DNA of 64,000 nucleotides from DATCZB01 sp035513215 (GTDB lineage: Bacteria; Pseudomonadota; Gammaproteobacteria; Steroidobacterales; Rariloculaceae): NCBI GenBank assembly GCA_035513215.1, contig DATKCK010000078.1, positions 37,762-101,761 on the forward strand. Direction: 5' to 3'. A program made the translations under genes and the position numbers. Below the pieces are notes generated by a model. It was not told the origin of the DNA, did no database searches, and worked only from the letters and a program-made list of their open reading frames with translations. Positions 35,650-44,402 of the stretch are shown here, piece by piece; the stretch's first letter is position 1, and each line of letters begins with the position of its first letter.

Positions 35650-36465
35650 CTACAGATCCCGGCAGTTGACGGCAATCGGTTTCCCGGGCGGGTCCAGCGG
35701 CAGCGCCGTCAGCTCCCAGCCCCAGACGCAGCCGCTGTCGAGCGCCGTGACGTCGTCGCGTCTGAGAACCCCGAGCGCGGACCAGTGACCGAAGACGATA
35801 TGCCATTTTCTCGACCGCCGTTTCGGAATGTCGAACCAAGGCATCAGCTTCGACGGCTGGCTGCCCGGCGGGCCCGAGTAGGTGAAATCCAGGCGCCCTG
35901 CCTTGTCGCAGAATCGGATGCGCGTCATGGCATTGATCGTATATCGGCGCCGGTCTTTCGCCGGCAGATCCGGCGCCCACTGAGCGGGCACGTCGCCGTA
36001 CATGTCGCGCAATGCCTTCGTCCATCGCGGTCCCGCCAGCAGTTCCTCGACCTCGCTCGCGTACGCCGCCGCCTCGCGCACGGTCCAGGCCGGCGGCAGC
36101 CCGGCGTGCACGAGCACGCGTTTCGCCTGCTGGTCGCGAGCGATCAGCGGCAGCGTTCTGAGCCAGTCGAGCAGATCCTCTGCGTCTGGGGCGTTCAGCA
36201 CATCGTCGAAGGTATCGCCGTTGCTCATGCCCCGGATGCCGGCCGCCGTCGCGAGCAAGTGCAGGTCGTGGTTGCCGAGCACCGTGGTCGCGCTCGACCC
36301 GAGCTTCCTGACCATGCGCAGCACGCGCGCCGAGCGCGGGCCCCGGTTGACGAGGTCGCCGACCAGCCAGAGGCGATCGCGCCTGGGCTTGAACTCGATG
36401 CGCTCGAGCAAGGCATCGAAGCTGCGCGCGCAACCCTGGATGTCGCCGACGGCGTATAAGGTCAT
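35650..36465 (-). CDS. apaH: Symmetrical bis(5'-nucleosyl)-tetraphosphatase
   Basis: A 271-residue phosphoesterase that splits Ap4A into two ADP and also decaps Np4-capped RNA. The metallophosphatase motifs GDIQGCARSF, GDLVNRGPRS and GNHDLHLL are complete at the N-terminus, and the HAGLPPAW segment is present. The usual neighbour apaG is missing between apaH and rsmA, a 36-base gap. It may be transcribed together with the kyn genes downstream. Confidence 0.96.
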   Translation of the reverse strand: MTLYAVGDIQGCARSFDALLERIEFKPRRDRLWLVGDLVNRGPRSARVLRMVRKLGSSATTVLGNHDLHLLATAAGIRGMSNGDTFDDVLNAPDAEDLLDWLRTLPLIARDQQAKRVLVHAGLPPAWTVREAAAYASEVEELLAGPRWTKALRDMYGDVPAQWAPDLPAKDRRRYTINAMTRIRFCDKAGRLDFTYSGPPGSQPSKLMPWFDIPKRRSRKWHIVFGHWSALGVLRRDDVTALDSGCVWGWELTALPLDPPGKPIAVNCRDL

Positions 36466-36501
36466 TGGAGCTGTCGAGTCACGAAAGACGGCGGGGGCAT
36501 T

Positions 36502-37269
36502 CTACCCGGTGAGTTGGCTGAGCCGGGCGAAATCCTCGGGCGCCAGAGTCTCGGGTCGCGCGGCGGGATCGAATCCCGCTGCTTCGATCTCGGACGCCGA
36601 CACCCTGCCTTTCAGAATGCGCCGCAGTGTCTTGCGCCGCATCGAGAACGCGAGCGCGACGATTCGCGCGAAGGCCGCTTGATCAGCGATGTCGAACCTC
36701 GCCCGTCGGTGCGGGACGATCCGCACGAACGAGGACCATACCTTCGGCGCCGGATGAAACGCGCCGGGCCCGACGTCGAAGACCGTCTCGATCTCGGTCC
36801 ATGCCGCGAGCATGACGGTCAGCCGGCCGTAACGCTTCGAGCCCGGTCCCGCGGCGATCCTGTCGGCGACCTCCTTTTGCAGCATCAGATGCAGGTCACG
36901 CAGCGACTCGCGGTAGCGCAGGAAGTGAAACAGCAGGGGCGTCGAGATGTTGTAGGGCAGGTTGCCGACGACCCTGAGCGTACCGGGCGCGGGCGCCAGC
37001 CGGTCGAGCTCGAACTGAAGCGCGTCCGCCCGGTGAACCTCGAGCCTGTCGCTCGGCGCCAGAGCTTCGAGCAGCGGCACGAGACGCGAATCGGTCTCGA
37101 CGACGTGCAGGTGATCGAGCCGCTCGAGCAGCGGCCGGGTCAGCGCGCCGCGTCCGCCGCCGATCTCGACGACCACGTCGGCCTGCTGCGGCGAGATCTC
37201 CCGGACAATCCTGGCGATGACGGCTGGATCGTGCAGAAAGTGCTGGCCGAGCTTCCTGCTCGCTCTCAT
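36502..37269 (-). CDS. rsmA: 16S rRNA (adenine1518-N6/adenine1519-N6)-dimethyltransferase
   Basis: A 255-residue SAM-dependent methyltransferase acting on the 3' hairpin of 16S rRNA. Features are RKLGQHFLHDP at the N-terminus, the SAM motif VVEIGGGRGALTRPLLER and the catalytic NLPYNISTPLLFHFL segment. Sensitivity to kasugamycin depends on this gene in E. coli. It overlaps pdxA as ATGA and precedes apaH, the standard order of the surA-pdxA-rsmA-apaH operon. Confidence 0.97.
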   Translation of the reverse strand: MRASRKLGQHFLHDPAVIARIVREISPQQADVVVEIGGGRGALTRPLLERLDHLHVVETDSRLVPLLEALAPSDRLEVHRADALQFELDRLAPAPGTLRVVGNLPYNISTPLLFHFLRYRESLRDLHLMLQKEVADRIAAGPGSKRYGRLTVMLAAWTEIETVFDVGPGAFHPAPKVWSSFVRIVPHRRARFDIADQAAFARIVALAFSMRRKTLRRILKGRVSASEIEAAGFDPAARPETLAPEDFARLSQLTG

Positions 37270-38267
37270 CGGCTGCCCAACGCGGCGAGATCGATCGCGA
37301 GCTCGACGGCGGCGCGCAGGCTCGCGTGGCTTGCGCGGCCGGTGCCCGCGAGCGCGAGCGCGGTGCCGTGATCGACGGACGTGCGCAGGATCGGCAGCCC
37401 GAGCGTGACGTTCACCGTGTCGCCGAAATCCTGCGCCTTGATGACCGGCAGGCCCTGATCGTGGTACATCGCGACGACCACGTCGCAGCGAGCCAGCGAA
37501 GGCTTGGTGAAAGCGGTATCGGCCGAGACGGGACCCGCGACGTCGAGTCCCTCGGCCTTGAGCTCCTCGACGACGGGCTCGATCGTCGTAAGCTCCTCCG
37601 TGCCGAGCACGCCGCTCTCGCCGGCGTGCGGATTGAGCCCGAGCACGAGAATCCGCGGGCGATCGAGCCCGAACCTGCGCTTGAGATCACGATCCACGAT
37701 GCGCAGCGTCGCGCCGAGCTTCTGCCGCGTGATCGCGGCCGGCACCGCGGCCAGCGGCAGATGCGTCGTCACGAGCGCCACCTTGAGCCTCGGGCTCGCG
37801 AGCAGCATGACCGCTTGCGCGGCGCCCGTCAGCCGTCCGAGGAGCTCCGTATGACCGGTAAACGCGATCCCGGCTTCGTTGATCACGCTCTTTTGCACGG
37901 GCGCGGTGACGAGCGCGTCGGCCCTGCCTTCCATGCAGGCAGCGGTTGCGGCTCGCAGCATTTCGATCACGGCAGGCGCATTGGCCGGGTCGAGACGGCC
38001 CGGCTCGGCGGCGACGGCGAGCTCGACGGGGAAGACGGCGAGCCGGCCGGCGCGATGACGGGGGGCGTCGGCGATGTCGGCGATCGGATCGATTGCGAGC
38101 TCGAGCTCGAGCGCTTCGGCACGTGCCGCGAATGTCTCGGGGTCGCCGAGGACGGCCAGGCGCGCATCGAGGTCCTCGAGCGCGAGCTCGAGGCAGATAT
38201 CGGGACCGATACCAGCGGGTTCGCCGCTCGTCAGTGCAATCAGCGGCGTTCTGCGCTCTTGGCTCAG
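37266..38267 (-). CDS. pdxA: 4-hydroxythreonine-4-phosphate dehydrogenase
   Basis: About 333 residues, close to the 329 of E. coli PdxA. An NAD-dependent enzyme of pyridoxal phosphate synthesis. The N-terminal TSGEPAGIGPDICLELA, the TGHTELLGRL segment with a metal-binding His, the NPHAGESGVLG motif and a MYHDQGLPVIKA segment are intact. No ATG lies near the conserved N-terminus. The CTG at 38267 overlaps the surA stop as CTGA and gives the right length, so it is taken as the likely start, with GTG 38312 inside surA as the alternative. Confidence 0.92.
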   Translation of the reverse strand: MSQERRTPLIALTSGEPAGIGPDICLELALEDLDARLAVLGDPETFAARAEALELELAIDPIADIADAPRHRAGRLAVFPVELAVAAEPGRLDPANAPAVIEMLRAATAACMEGRADALVTAPVQKSVINEAGIAFTGHTELLGRLTGAAQAVMLLASPRLKVALVTTHLPLAAVPAAITRQKLGATLRIVDRDLKRRFGLDRPRILVLGLNPHAGESGVLGTEELTTIEPVVEELKAEGLDVAGPVSADTAFTKPSLARCDVVVAMYHDQGLPVIKAQDFGDTVNVTLGLPILRTSVDHGTALALAGTGRASHASLRAAVELAIDLAALGSR

Positions 38268-39595
38268 AGTTTCTTGTCGATGTACGACTGGGCCTGCATG
38301 CGACGGCGCCACAACTCGGTTTCCTCGACGGCCTTGCCGCGGCCGATCTGATTGCGGCATTCGAGCTCGCGACGATCGTCGGTCATGTCGTAGCTTCGCC
38401 GGTCCGTGACTTCGGCAATGTGCCAGCCGTAGCGAGTGCGAAACGGTTCGGAAAGCTCGCCGATTTCCAGCGATTCGAGCACCTCGCTGAACTCCGGGAC
38501 GAACTGATCGAGTGTCGTCCAGCCGAGGATTCCGCCGTCGACCGCGGAGGCCGTGTCCTCCGACACGGCCGAGGCCACGGTCGCGAAGTCGTCGCCGCCG
38601 ACGAGCTGGTCGCGGATACCGAGTATCTTCTGGCGGGTCGCCTCGTCGTCGAGGACTTCGTTCGGCGCCAGCAGGATATGCCGGGGTCTGATCTGGTCGA
38701 CGAGCTGAGGCTCGCTGCCCCGCTCGTCATTCAGCCGCACGATGTGAAAGCCGCCGCCGCCGCGTATCGGCGTCGAGTGCTCGCCGACTTCCATTCGCAT
38801 GACGTCGGCCGCGAAGATCGTCGGCAGCTCGGATCCCTTGCGCCAGCCGAGCTGGCCGCCTTCGAGAGCCGTCTGGCTCTCCGAGTACGCGACCGCGAGC
38901 TGGGCGAAATCGGCCCCCTGATCGAGCTGGCGCGCAATGTCCCTGATCTGGTCTTCGGCCGCATCGATCTCGTCGGGCCTGGCTTCGGGCGAGAATCCGA
39001 TCAGAATGTGCGAGATGTTGTAGTCGATCTCGTTGACCTCGGACATCGATGTCAGCTCGAGGCATTGCTCGAGCTCACGCGGGTTGATCCGGATGCTCTC
39101 GACGACCTCCCGGCGCTCGAGCTGGCGGATCGCCAGATCTCGCCGCTGATCCTCGCGAAACGTCGCGTAGTCGACGCCCTGCGATTCCAGCCACGAGGGG
39201 AGCGCCTCGAGCGTGACGCCGACGTTGGCGGCGATCTCGGCCAAAATCTCGTTCAACAGGTCGTCGCCGATCGCGATGCCGATGCGGTCGGCCCGCTGGA
39301 CGAGTATTTCCTCGAGCACCAGCTGATCGAGGACCTGCTGCTCGAGCACCGAAACCGGCGGCAGCTGACCGCGCTGCTCGGGCGGCAACTGCGCCTGCTG
39401 CGCGGTGAAGTTATCGACCACGACCTGCATTCGGTTCCGGACCTCGCTCTTGAGCACGACGCCGGAATCGACGAGGGCGGCGACGCCGTCCAGCAGCTCG
39501 CCGGACGACCCGAGCTCGCGCGTCTGCGCCAGGGCAGAGCCCGCCAGAGTCAATCCCAGGGCGAGAGTCAGTATTCGCGTGGTCATTCCGTTCAT
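38264..39595 (-). CDS. surA: Periplasmic chaperone/peptidyl-prolyl isomerase SurA
   Basis: A 443-residue protein with a signal peptide (residues 1-23, cut after LAQ-type Ala), an N-terminal SurA helical domain (about 28-165) and two parvulin domains near 190-290 and 300-400. The parvulin motifs ISHILIGF and IRPRHILLAP start them, and GGxLGW-type loops (GGQLGW, GGILGW) follow. SurA delivers outer membrane proteins such as LptD to the BAM complex. Its place between lptD and pdxA is the conserved one. Confidence 0.96.
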   Translation of the reverse strand: MNGMTTRILTLALGLTLAGSALAQTRELGSSGELLDGVAALVDSGVVLKSEVRNRMQVVVDNFTAQQAQLPPEQRGQLPPVSVLEQQVLDQLVLEEILVQRADRIGIAIGDDLLNEILAEIAANVGVTLEALPSWLESQGVDYATFREDQRRDLAIRQLERREVVESIRINPRELEQCLELTSMSEVNEIDYNISHILIGFSPEARPDEIDAAEDQIRDIARQLDQGADFAQLAVAYSESQTALEGGQLGWRKGSELPTIFAADVMRMEVGEHSTPIRGGGGFHIVRLNDERGSEPQLVDQIRPRHILLAPNEVLDDEATRQKILGIRDQLVGGDDFATVASAVSEDTASAVDGGILGWTTLDQFVPEFSEVLESLEIGELSEPFRTRYGWHIAEVTDRRSYDMTDDRRELECRNQIGRGKAVEETELWRRRMQAQSYIDKKL

Positions 39596-39625
39596 GGCGT
39601 CGATTCGGCGGCCGCGCCGCCAGCC

Positions 39626-41818
39626 TCAATTCGTTTCGGGAAACCGGCTGCTAAGGATACCACGACCCAGAAGCTCCTCCGGCGTCGCGCTGCGCTGCGA
39701 GAGGCCCGAGAGCTCGAGCTGAATCGAGATCGAGTTGTCGGTCTCACCGGTGCTGCGGACGATATAGCGCCGGCTCGTCACGCGCAGCCGCCAGCAGCAG
39801 GCCTCGTACTCGAGGCCGGCGAATCGCTCCAGCGGCTCTTTCTCGAGCAGCGAGTAGCTGTACTGGCCGATGACGCGCCAGCGCTCGCCGACGGGCCAGA
39901 TCAGCGAGAGATCCCCCTGCTCGAGGATGTCCTTGCGCATGCGATAGCCGACGCCCAGGAGGCGATCGTTTTCGGGCCTGAACTCGAAGCGGGTCTCGGC
40001 CCGGACCGTTTCCTCGGTCTCGCCGCTCCACTGATAGCCGACGTCCAGGTTCCACTTCTGGCTCAGCGTGATCCCGAGCTCGGCGACGTAGTTGGAGCGT
40101 CTCGAATCGAGGGCCGGCTCGTCCGGCAACATGATCCGGCGCGGCTCGCGAAAGCGCGACTGCCCGATCGTGGCGCTGATGCGCTCGCGCCCCGATGCGG
40201 ATTCGATCAGGCGTGTCGTCACACCCACGCTGACGCGGTCGGTGTCGGCGACGCGGTCGCCGCCGACGAAGCGATACTTGTTGAAGAGCTGGACCAGATT
40301 GAAGTCCGGCAGGATCGTATCGAAGATCGGCAGGTCGGACTGATCCTGATAGGGAATGCTGACGTAAAGCAGCCGCGGTTCGATCGTCTGAATCCACGAC
40401 CGATCCCGGCCCGCATCGCGCTCGAAGCGCAGACCCGAGTCGAGACTCGTGAGCGGTAGCGCGCGCGACGGCGATCGATTCTGGCCCGGCGCTGCGTCGT
40501 CGATACGGTAGGCGGTCTGGCGCATCGCGACGGCGGGCGTCAGATACATGCCCGCGCGCGCGAAACGCAGGCTCAGCTCCTGCGTCGAGTCGAGGCGCCA
40601 GCCGGTCACGCCGACGCTGCGGTCGAAGTCGACGGCTTCGATCGTCGAATCGAAACCGACGATGCGATCGCCCCAGCGGCCCTGAAACAGCATCTGGGGC
40701 CGGAGCTCATATGGATAGTCGCTGACGACGATCAGATCGTCGATCGTCTGATACTCCTGAACGCGGCTCACGATCGACCAGTGCGGCCCGAAGTAGGCGA
40801 GATCGATGAAGCGGTCCAGATGCGTCTGGCTGATGACGCCGAGGCTGTCGCCCATATCTTCGAAGTAGGCCGAGTCGGAGACGTCGTCGATGAAGGAATC
40901 GAGCTGCCAGCGGCTGCCGAATCGGGATTCGTGCTCGAGATGGATGAAATGCCGCGCGCGATCGAGCTGGTCGTCGTTCTCGATCCGCTCGAAGTTGAGC
41001 TGACCGTCGCTGGTCGGCAGCAGATACCGGAAGCTCGTCCTGACCTGCAGGCCGCGGTCCTCCATGTAGCGCGGCTCGAGCAGAAGATCGTAGTTCGGCG
41101 CGAGATTGAGATAGACGGGAACGGTCAGATCGAAGCCGGTGCGGTCGCGCTCGGAGATCTGCGGCGCCAGAAAGCCGCTCTTGCGCCGGTCGTCGATGGG
41201 GAAGCTGAAGTAGGGCGCCCACAGGATCGGCACGCCCTTGAACTTGAGCCTGACATTTCGTGCTCTGCCGAACCCGGCCGGGCGATCGATTTCCAGTTCG
41301 CGGCCGAGCAGTTGCCAGTCGAGGTCGTCCTCGGGACAGGTCGTGAACATGATCTCGTTCAGCGAGATCAGTCCTTGCGGTCTGACGACGACCTCCTCGG
41401 CCGTGGCCCGCGCGGACCGCGCGGGAATGTCCAGGACGGCGCCGAGAAAGCGTGCTTCCTCCGTCGTCCTGTCCAGGCTCGCGCCGGCGGCGGACACTTC
41501 GAAGCCATCGCCCGCGAGCCTGACGTTCTCGAGAACCTCGATGACGGCGGCCCCTTCGGAAGTGCTGGCACGTTCGGCCGAGAGTATTCCGCCTCGATAA
41601 CGGATGCTGATGCCGTCGAAGAGCTCGTATACGCCCTCGCCGGCATCGCCGGAGGAACCGCCCGCTGCGATCTCGAGCCTCTCGCCGAGCGGCGACTCGG
41701 TGTCGGCCGGCGCGTTGTCGACCGGGACCGGCACACGGCAAACGTCCTGCGCTTCGAGGCGGGCTGCCGCGATCAGGCAGGCGGCCGCCATGGCTAGCGA
41801 CGCGTGTCGGCGATTCAG
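39626..41818 (-). CDS. lptD: LPS-assembly protein LptD
   Basis: About 730 residues, an outer membrane beta-barrel that inserts LPS together with LptE. An N-terminal OstA jellyroll (about 50-200, ISIRYRGGILSAERAS) precedes the barrel. The cysteine pattern has one Cys after the signal (DVCRV), one in TTCPEDD, and a C-terminal EYEACCWRLRV pair, which fits the disulfide-linked LptD design. The start is unclear. TTG 41881 gives a 45-residue leader with two hydrophobic runs, and ATG 41791 lacks a positive n-region. CTG 41818 would give the best signal peptide (NRRHASLAMAAACLIAAARLEA) and is used here tentatively. No strong ribosome binding site marks any of them. Confidence 0.9.
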   Translation of the reverse strand: MNRRHASLAMAAACLIAAARLEAQDVCRVPVPVDNAPADTESPLGERLEIAAGGSSGDAGEGVYELFDGISIRYRGGILSAERASTSEGAAVIEVLENVRLAGDGFEVSAAGASLDRTTEEARFLGAVLDIPARSARATAEEVVVRPQGLISLNEIMFTTCPEDDLDWQLLGRELEIDRPAGFGRARNVRLKFKGVPILWAPYFSFPIDDRRKSGFLAPQISERDRTGFDLTVPVYLNLAPNYDLLLEPRYMEDRGLQVRTSFRYLLPTSDGQLNFERIENDDQLDRARHFIHLEHESRFGSRWQLDSFIDDVSDSAYFEDMGDSLGVISQTHLDRFIDLAYFGPHWSIVSRVQEYQTIDDLIVVSDYPYELRPQMLFQGRWGDRIVGFDSTIEAVDFDRSVGVTGWRLDSTQELSLRFARAGMYLTPAVAMRQTAYRIDDAAPGQNRSPSRALPLTSLDSGLRFERDAGRDRSWIQTIEPRLLYVSIPYQDQSDLPIFDTILPDFNLVQLFNKYRFVGGDRVADTDRVSVGVTTRLIESASGRERISATIGQSRFREPRRIMLPDEPALDSRRSNYVAELGITLSQKWNLDVGYQWSGETEETVRAETRFEFRPENDRLLGVGYRMRKDILEQGDLSLIWPVGERWRVIGQYSYSLLEKEPLERFAGLEYEACCWRLRVTSRRYIVRSTGETDNSISIQLELSGLSQRSATPEELLGRGILSSRFPETN

Positions 41819-41895
41819 GATAGGCAAAATATCGGGCTCGGCAAAGCAAAGTACAATGGCATAGATATGCAGTCGCTTCAATGGTTTGCGGGCGC

Positions 41896-42561
41896 ATGCG
41901 CGCGATGATTCTGGCCGCGGGGCGCGGCACGAGAATGGGACGCCTGACGCAGTCGACGCCGAAGCCGCTGCTTGACCTCAACGGCGAGTCCCTGATCGAG
42001 CGACACCTGAAGCGGCTGGCAGCCGCCGGTGTCGACGATGTCGTCATCAATCTCTCGTATTTAGGCGAGCGGATACGAGAGGCGCTTGGCGACGGCGAGC
42101 GGTACGGCGTTCGAATCCGCTACAGCCAGGAGCCTGCCAGGCCGCTCGAGACGGCCGGCGGCATCGTCAAGGCGCTGCCGCTGCTCGGCGATAAGCCGTT
42201 TCTCGTCGTCAACTCCGACGTCGTCAGCGACTTCGACTATGCCGCTCTCGAAATCGGCGCGTTGTCGGGCGTGCTCGTTCTCGTGCCGAATCCGGCCCAC
42301 CATCCCGGCGGCGACTACGGCGTCGATGGCGCGTCGAGGCTGACGCACGCGGAGCCGAAATACACCTTCGCCGGTATCTCGCTGTTGTCGCCGACGCTGT
42401 TTGCCGGATTGCCGCCGGGGCGTCGGCCGCTGACCGAGGTGTTCGATGCCGGGATTGCTGCTCGATCCGTCGGAGCCGTCGTTCATTCGGGGTTATGGAT
42501 CGATGTCGGGACGCCAGAGAGGCTCGAACATACTCGCTCCGTCGTCCGGGCGGGGGCGTGA
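41896..42561 (+). CDS. murU: N-acetylmuramate alpha-1-phosphate uridylyltransferase (MurU type)
   Basis: A 221-residue nucleotidyltransferase. It starts MRAMILAAGRGTRMGRLTQ, the NTP-binding GxGTRM motif, with the PKPLLDLNGESLIERHL, VVNSDVVSDFDY and GGDYGV segments following. MurU activates MurNAc-1-phosphate in the cell-wall recycling bypass that leads to fosfomycin tolerance in Pseudomonas. In other gammaproteobacteria it follows amgK, the kinase that makes its substrate, opposite lptD. Here amgK is absent from this place. A glucose-1-phosphate or mannose-1-phosphate transferase is an alternative reading. A frame start at ATG 41881 is possible but less conserved. Confidence 0.82.
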   Translation: MRAMILAAGRGTRMGRLTQSTPKPLLDLNGESLIERHLKRLAAAGVDDVVINLSYLGERIREALGDGERYGVRIRYSQEPARPLETAGGIVKALPLLGDKPFLVVNSDVVSDFDYAALEIGALSGVLVLVPNPAHHPGGDYGVDGASRLTHAEPKYTFAGISLLSPTLFAGLPPGRRPLTEVFDAGIAARSVGAVVHSGLWIDVGTPERLEHTRSVVRAGA

Positions 42562-42583
42562 GGGCGGGGATGCGCCGGCCCTG

Positions 42584-42659
42584 CGGGAGTGGAAGGGGTC
42601 CGGGAGTGGAAGGGGTCTGACCCCGAATGGGGTCTGACCCCAATGCGACTCCAATGCGA
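42584..42659. repeat. Intergenic cluster of short tandem and palindromic repeats
   Basis: Two adjacent copies of CGGGAGTGGAAGGGGTC (42584-42600 and 42601-42617) lead into two copies of GGGGTCTGACCCC at 42612-42624 and 42629-42641. These are followed by a repeated CAATGCGACT (42641 and 42652). The cluster fills most of the gap between murU and the convergent TPP enzyme gene and may form hairpins on either strand. Confidence 0.75.
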
Positions 42660-44393
42660 CTAGCCGGAGGAGCGGTCGCCGTGCTCGACGATGACGTCGA
42701 GCAGGGCCTGGCGGCCGGAGGTGACCGCTTCGATGGCCTCGCGGATCGCGCCGGGCAGGTCGGCCGGGTCCTCCACTTTGCGGGCGAAGGCGTCGGAGGC
42801 TTCGGCGACCTTCGTGAACTCGGGGGAGGGCTCGAGCGAGACGAGCGGCATCAGCTTCGCCTTTGCGGCGGCGCCGTCGGGGTAGACGATGCGCGTGGAG
42901 GCGTCGACGGCGTGCCAGCGGCGGTTGTTGCAGATGATCGTCAGCACGGGCGCGTCCGCCGCCCGGGACACGAAGTGAAACGGCGTCGGGTTGCCGAACA
43001 TGTAGCTGCCGTCGCCGACTGTCGCGATGACGCAGCGCGAACGGTCGGCGATCTTGGCGCCGAGTGCGGCACCGAGACCGAAGCCTAAGCCCCCGCCGAT
43101 GCCGACGCCGATCAGGCTGCCCGGTTCCTCGAGCGCGAGCTGATCGGCGGCGACGCCGAGCTCGGTCACGCAGAGGCTGTTTTTCGGCTTAAGCTCGCGC
43201 AGGCATTCGCCGATGTAGGCATAGCTGATCGGCTTCGCGTTGCGCGCTTCGGCGAGCATGGCTTCGCGCCGGCGCCGGCGCTCTGCCTGGTAGCGCTCGA
43301 TGCGTGTCGCGCGCGCCTGGCGCGAATCGGCGTCAGCGGCCTCGGCCTCGAGGGCGGCGGTCAGGGCAGCAAGCGCCGCTTTCGGGTTGCCGGCGATCGC
43401 GAGATCGCAGGGGAACGAGCGGATCGGGTAGCGAACGAACAGCGGGTCGATGCCGAGGTGAATGACGGTCGTGCCGGGCTTCGGCGTGAACCGCACCGGA
43501 AACCACGGCACCTCGCTCTCGACGACGACGATGCAGTCGGCTTCTTCGAGCAGGGCGCCGCCGGCCTGGCCGGTGTTCATCGGGTGGCTCGCCGGTAGGT
43601 TGACTGCCGAGGCGCCGGCCATGACGACCGGAATGCTGAACCTCTCGGCGAGCGCTGCGAGCACGGGAACGGCGCCGCGGTCGCGGCCAAGATGCGAGGT
43701 GACGATGACCGGCATCCGGGCGGCGGCAACGAGCCCGGCGGCCTTTTCCACGTCGTTGCGGCAGGGCTCGACCGGCGCCATTCGCGTCGCCGCCGCGATG
43801 CGGCTGGCGCCGCGGCAGGGATCGGCGAGCACCTCGCGCGGCAGCGTCAGATAGACCGGACCCGCGGGCTCGGCGAGCGCGACCTCGAGCGCGCGCGCCA
43901 GAATGTCGTGCGGATGCTGGCCCGAGCGGAGCTCATAGTCCCATTTCGTGTACTCGCGGACGATGCCGGCCTGATCGAAGTTCTCCTGTCCCCAGTGGAT
44001 CGGGAAATTCCGCGATGCGATGTGACCGTACTCGGTGTGAGGCGTGCGGCCTGCCATCAGGAGCAGCGGTATCCGGTCGCGGTAGGCGTTCATCAGCCCG
44101 CAGATCGCGTTGCCCGTGCCGACGGTCACATGGACCATGACGGCAGCCGGCTTGCCGGAGGCGAGGTAATGGCCGTGCGCCATCGCGACGGCAAGGTTCT
44201 CGTGCGGGACGGTCAACACCGTCGGCACGGCCGCAGGCTCGCCCGCGACGCGAGTCAGAGCCTCGATGATCGGCGCAAAATCCGTGCCTGCGTTGGCGAA
44301 GACCGTATCGATGCCGTGCGCCTTGAGGCTGCGAAGGAAGACTTCGGCGATGGAAGCCTCGGCGGCGACGGCGGTTTCGGGCGCGGTGCTCAT
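42660..44393 (-). CDS. Thiamine diphosphate-dependent enzyme, acetolactate synthase/benzoylformate decarboxylase-like
   Basis: A 577-residue three-domain ThDP enzyme. The N-terminal PYR domain has the catalytic Glu in VPHENLAVAMAHG, followed by a central FAD/ADP-like domain (residues 200-340). The C-terminal PP domain has the GDGSYMFGNPTPFHF motif ending with CNNRRW (the GDG-X-NN metal motif). No regulatory subunit gene is adjacent, so a catabolic 2-oxoacid decarboxylase or carboligase is more likely than biosynthetic acetolactate synthase. Substrate not assignable. It lies 9 bases after the DUF4159 gene on the same strand. Confidence 0.85.
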   Translation of the reverse strand: MSTAPETAVAAEASIAEVFLRSLKAHGIDTVFANAGTDFAPIIEALTRVAGEPAAVPTVLTVPHENLAVAMAHGHYLASGKPAAVMVHVTVGTGNAICGLMNAYRDRIPLLLMAGRTPHTEYGHIASRNFPIHWGQENFDQAGIVREYTKWDYELRSGQHPHDILARALEVALAEPAGPVYLTLPREVLADPCRGASRIAAATRMAPVEPCRNDVEKAAGLVAAARMPVIVTSHLGRDRGAVPVLAALAERFSIPVVMAGASAVNLPASHPMNTGQAGGALLEEADCIVVVESEVPWFPVRFTPKPGTTVIHLGIDPLFVRYPIRSFPCDLAIAGNPKAALAALTAALEAEAADADSRQARATRIERYQAERRRRREAMLAEARNAKPISYAYIGECLRELKPKNSLCVTELGVAADQLALEEPGSLIGVGIGGGLGFGLGAALGAKIADRSRCVIATVGDGSYMFGNPTPFHFVSRAADAPVLTIICNNRRWHAVDASTRIVYPDGAAAKAKLMPLVSLEPSPEFTKVAEASDAFARKVEDPADLPGAIREAIEAVTSGRQALLDVIVEHGDRSSG

Positions 44394-44402
44394 GGCCTTT
44401 CG

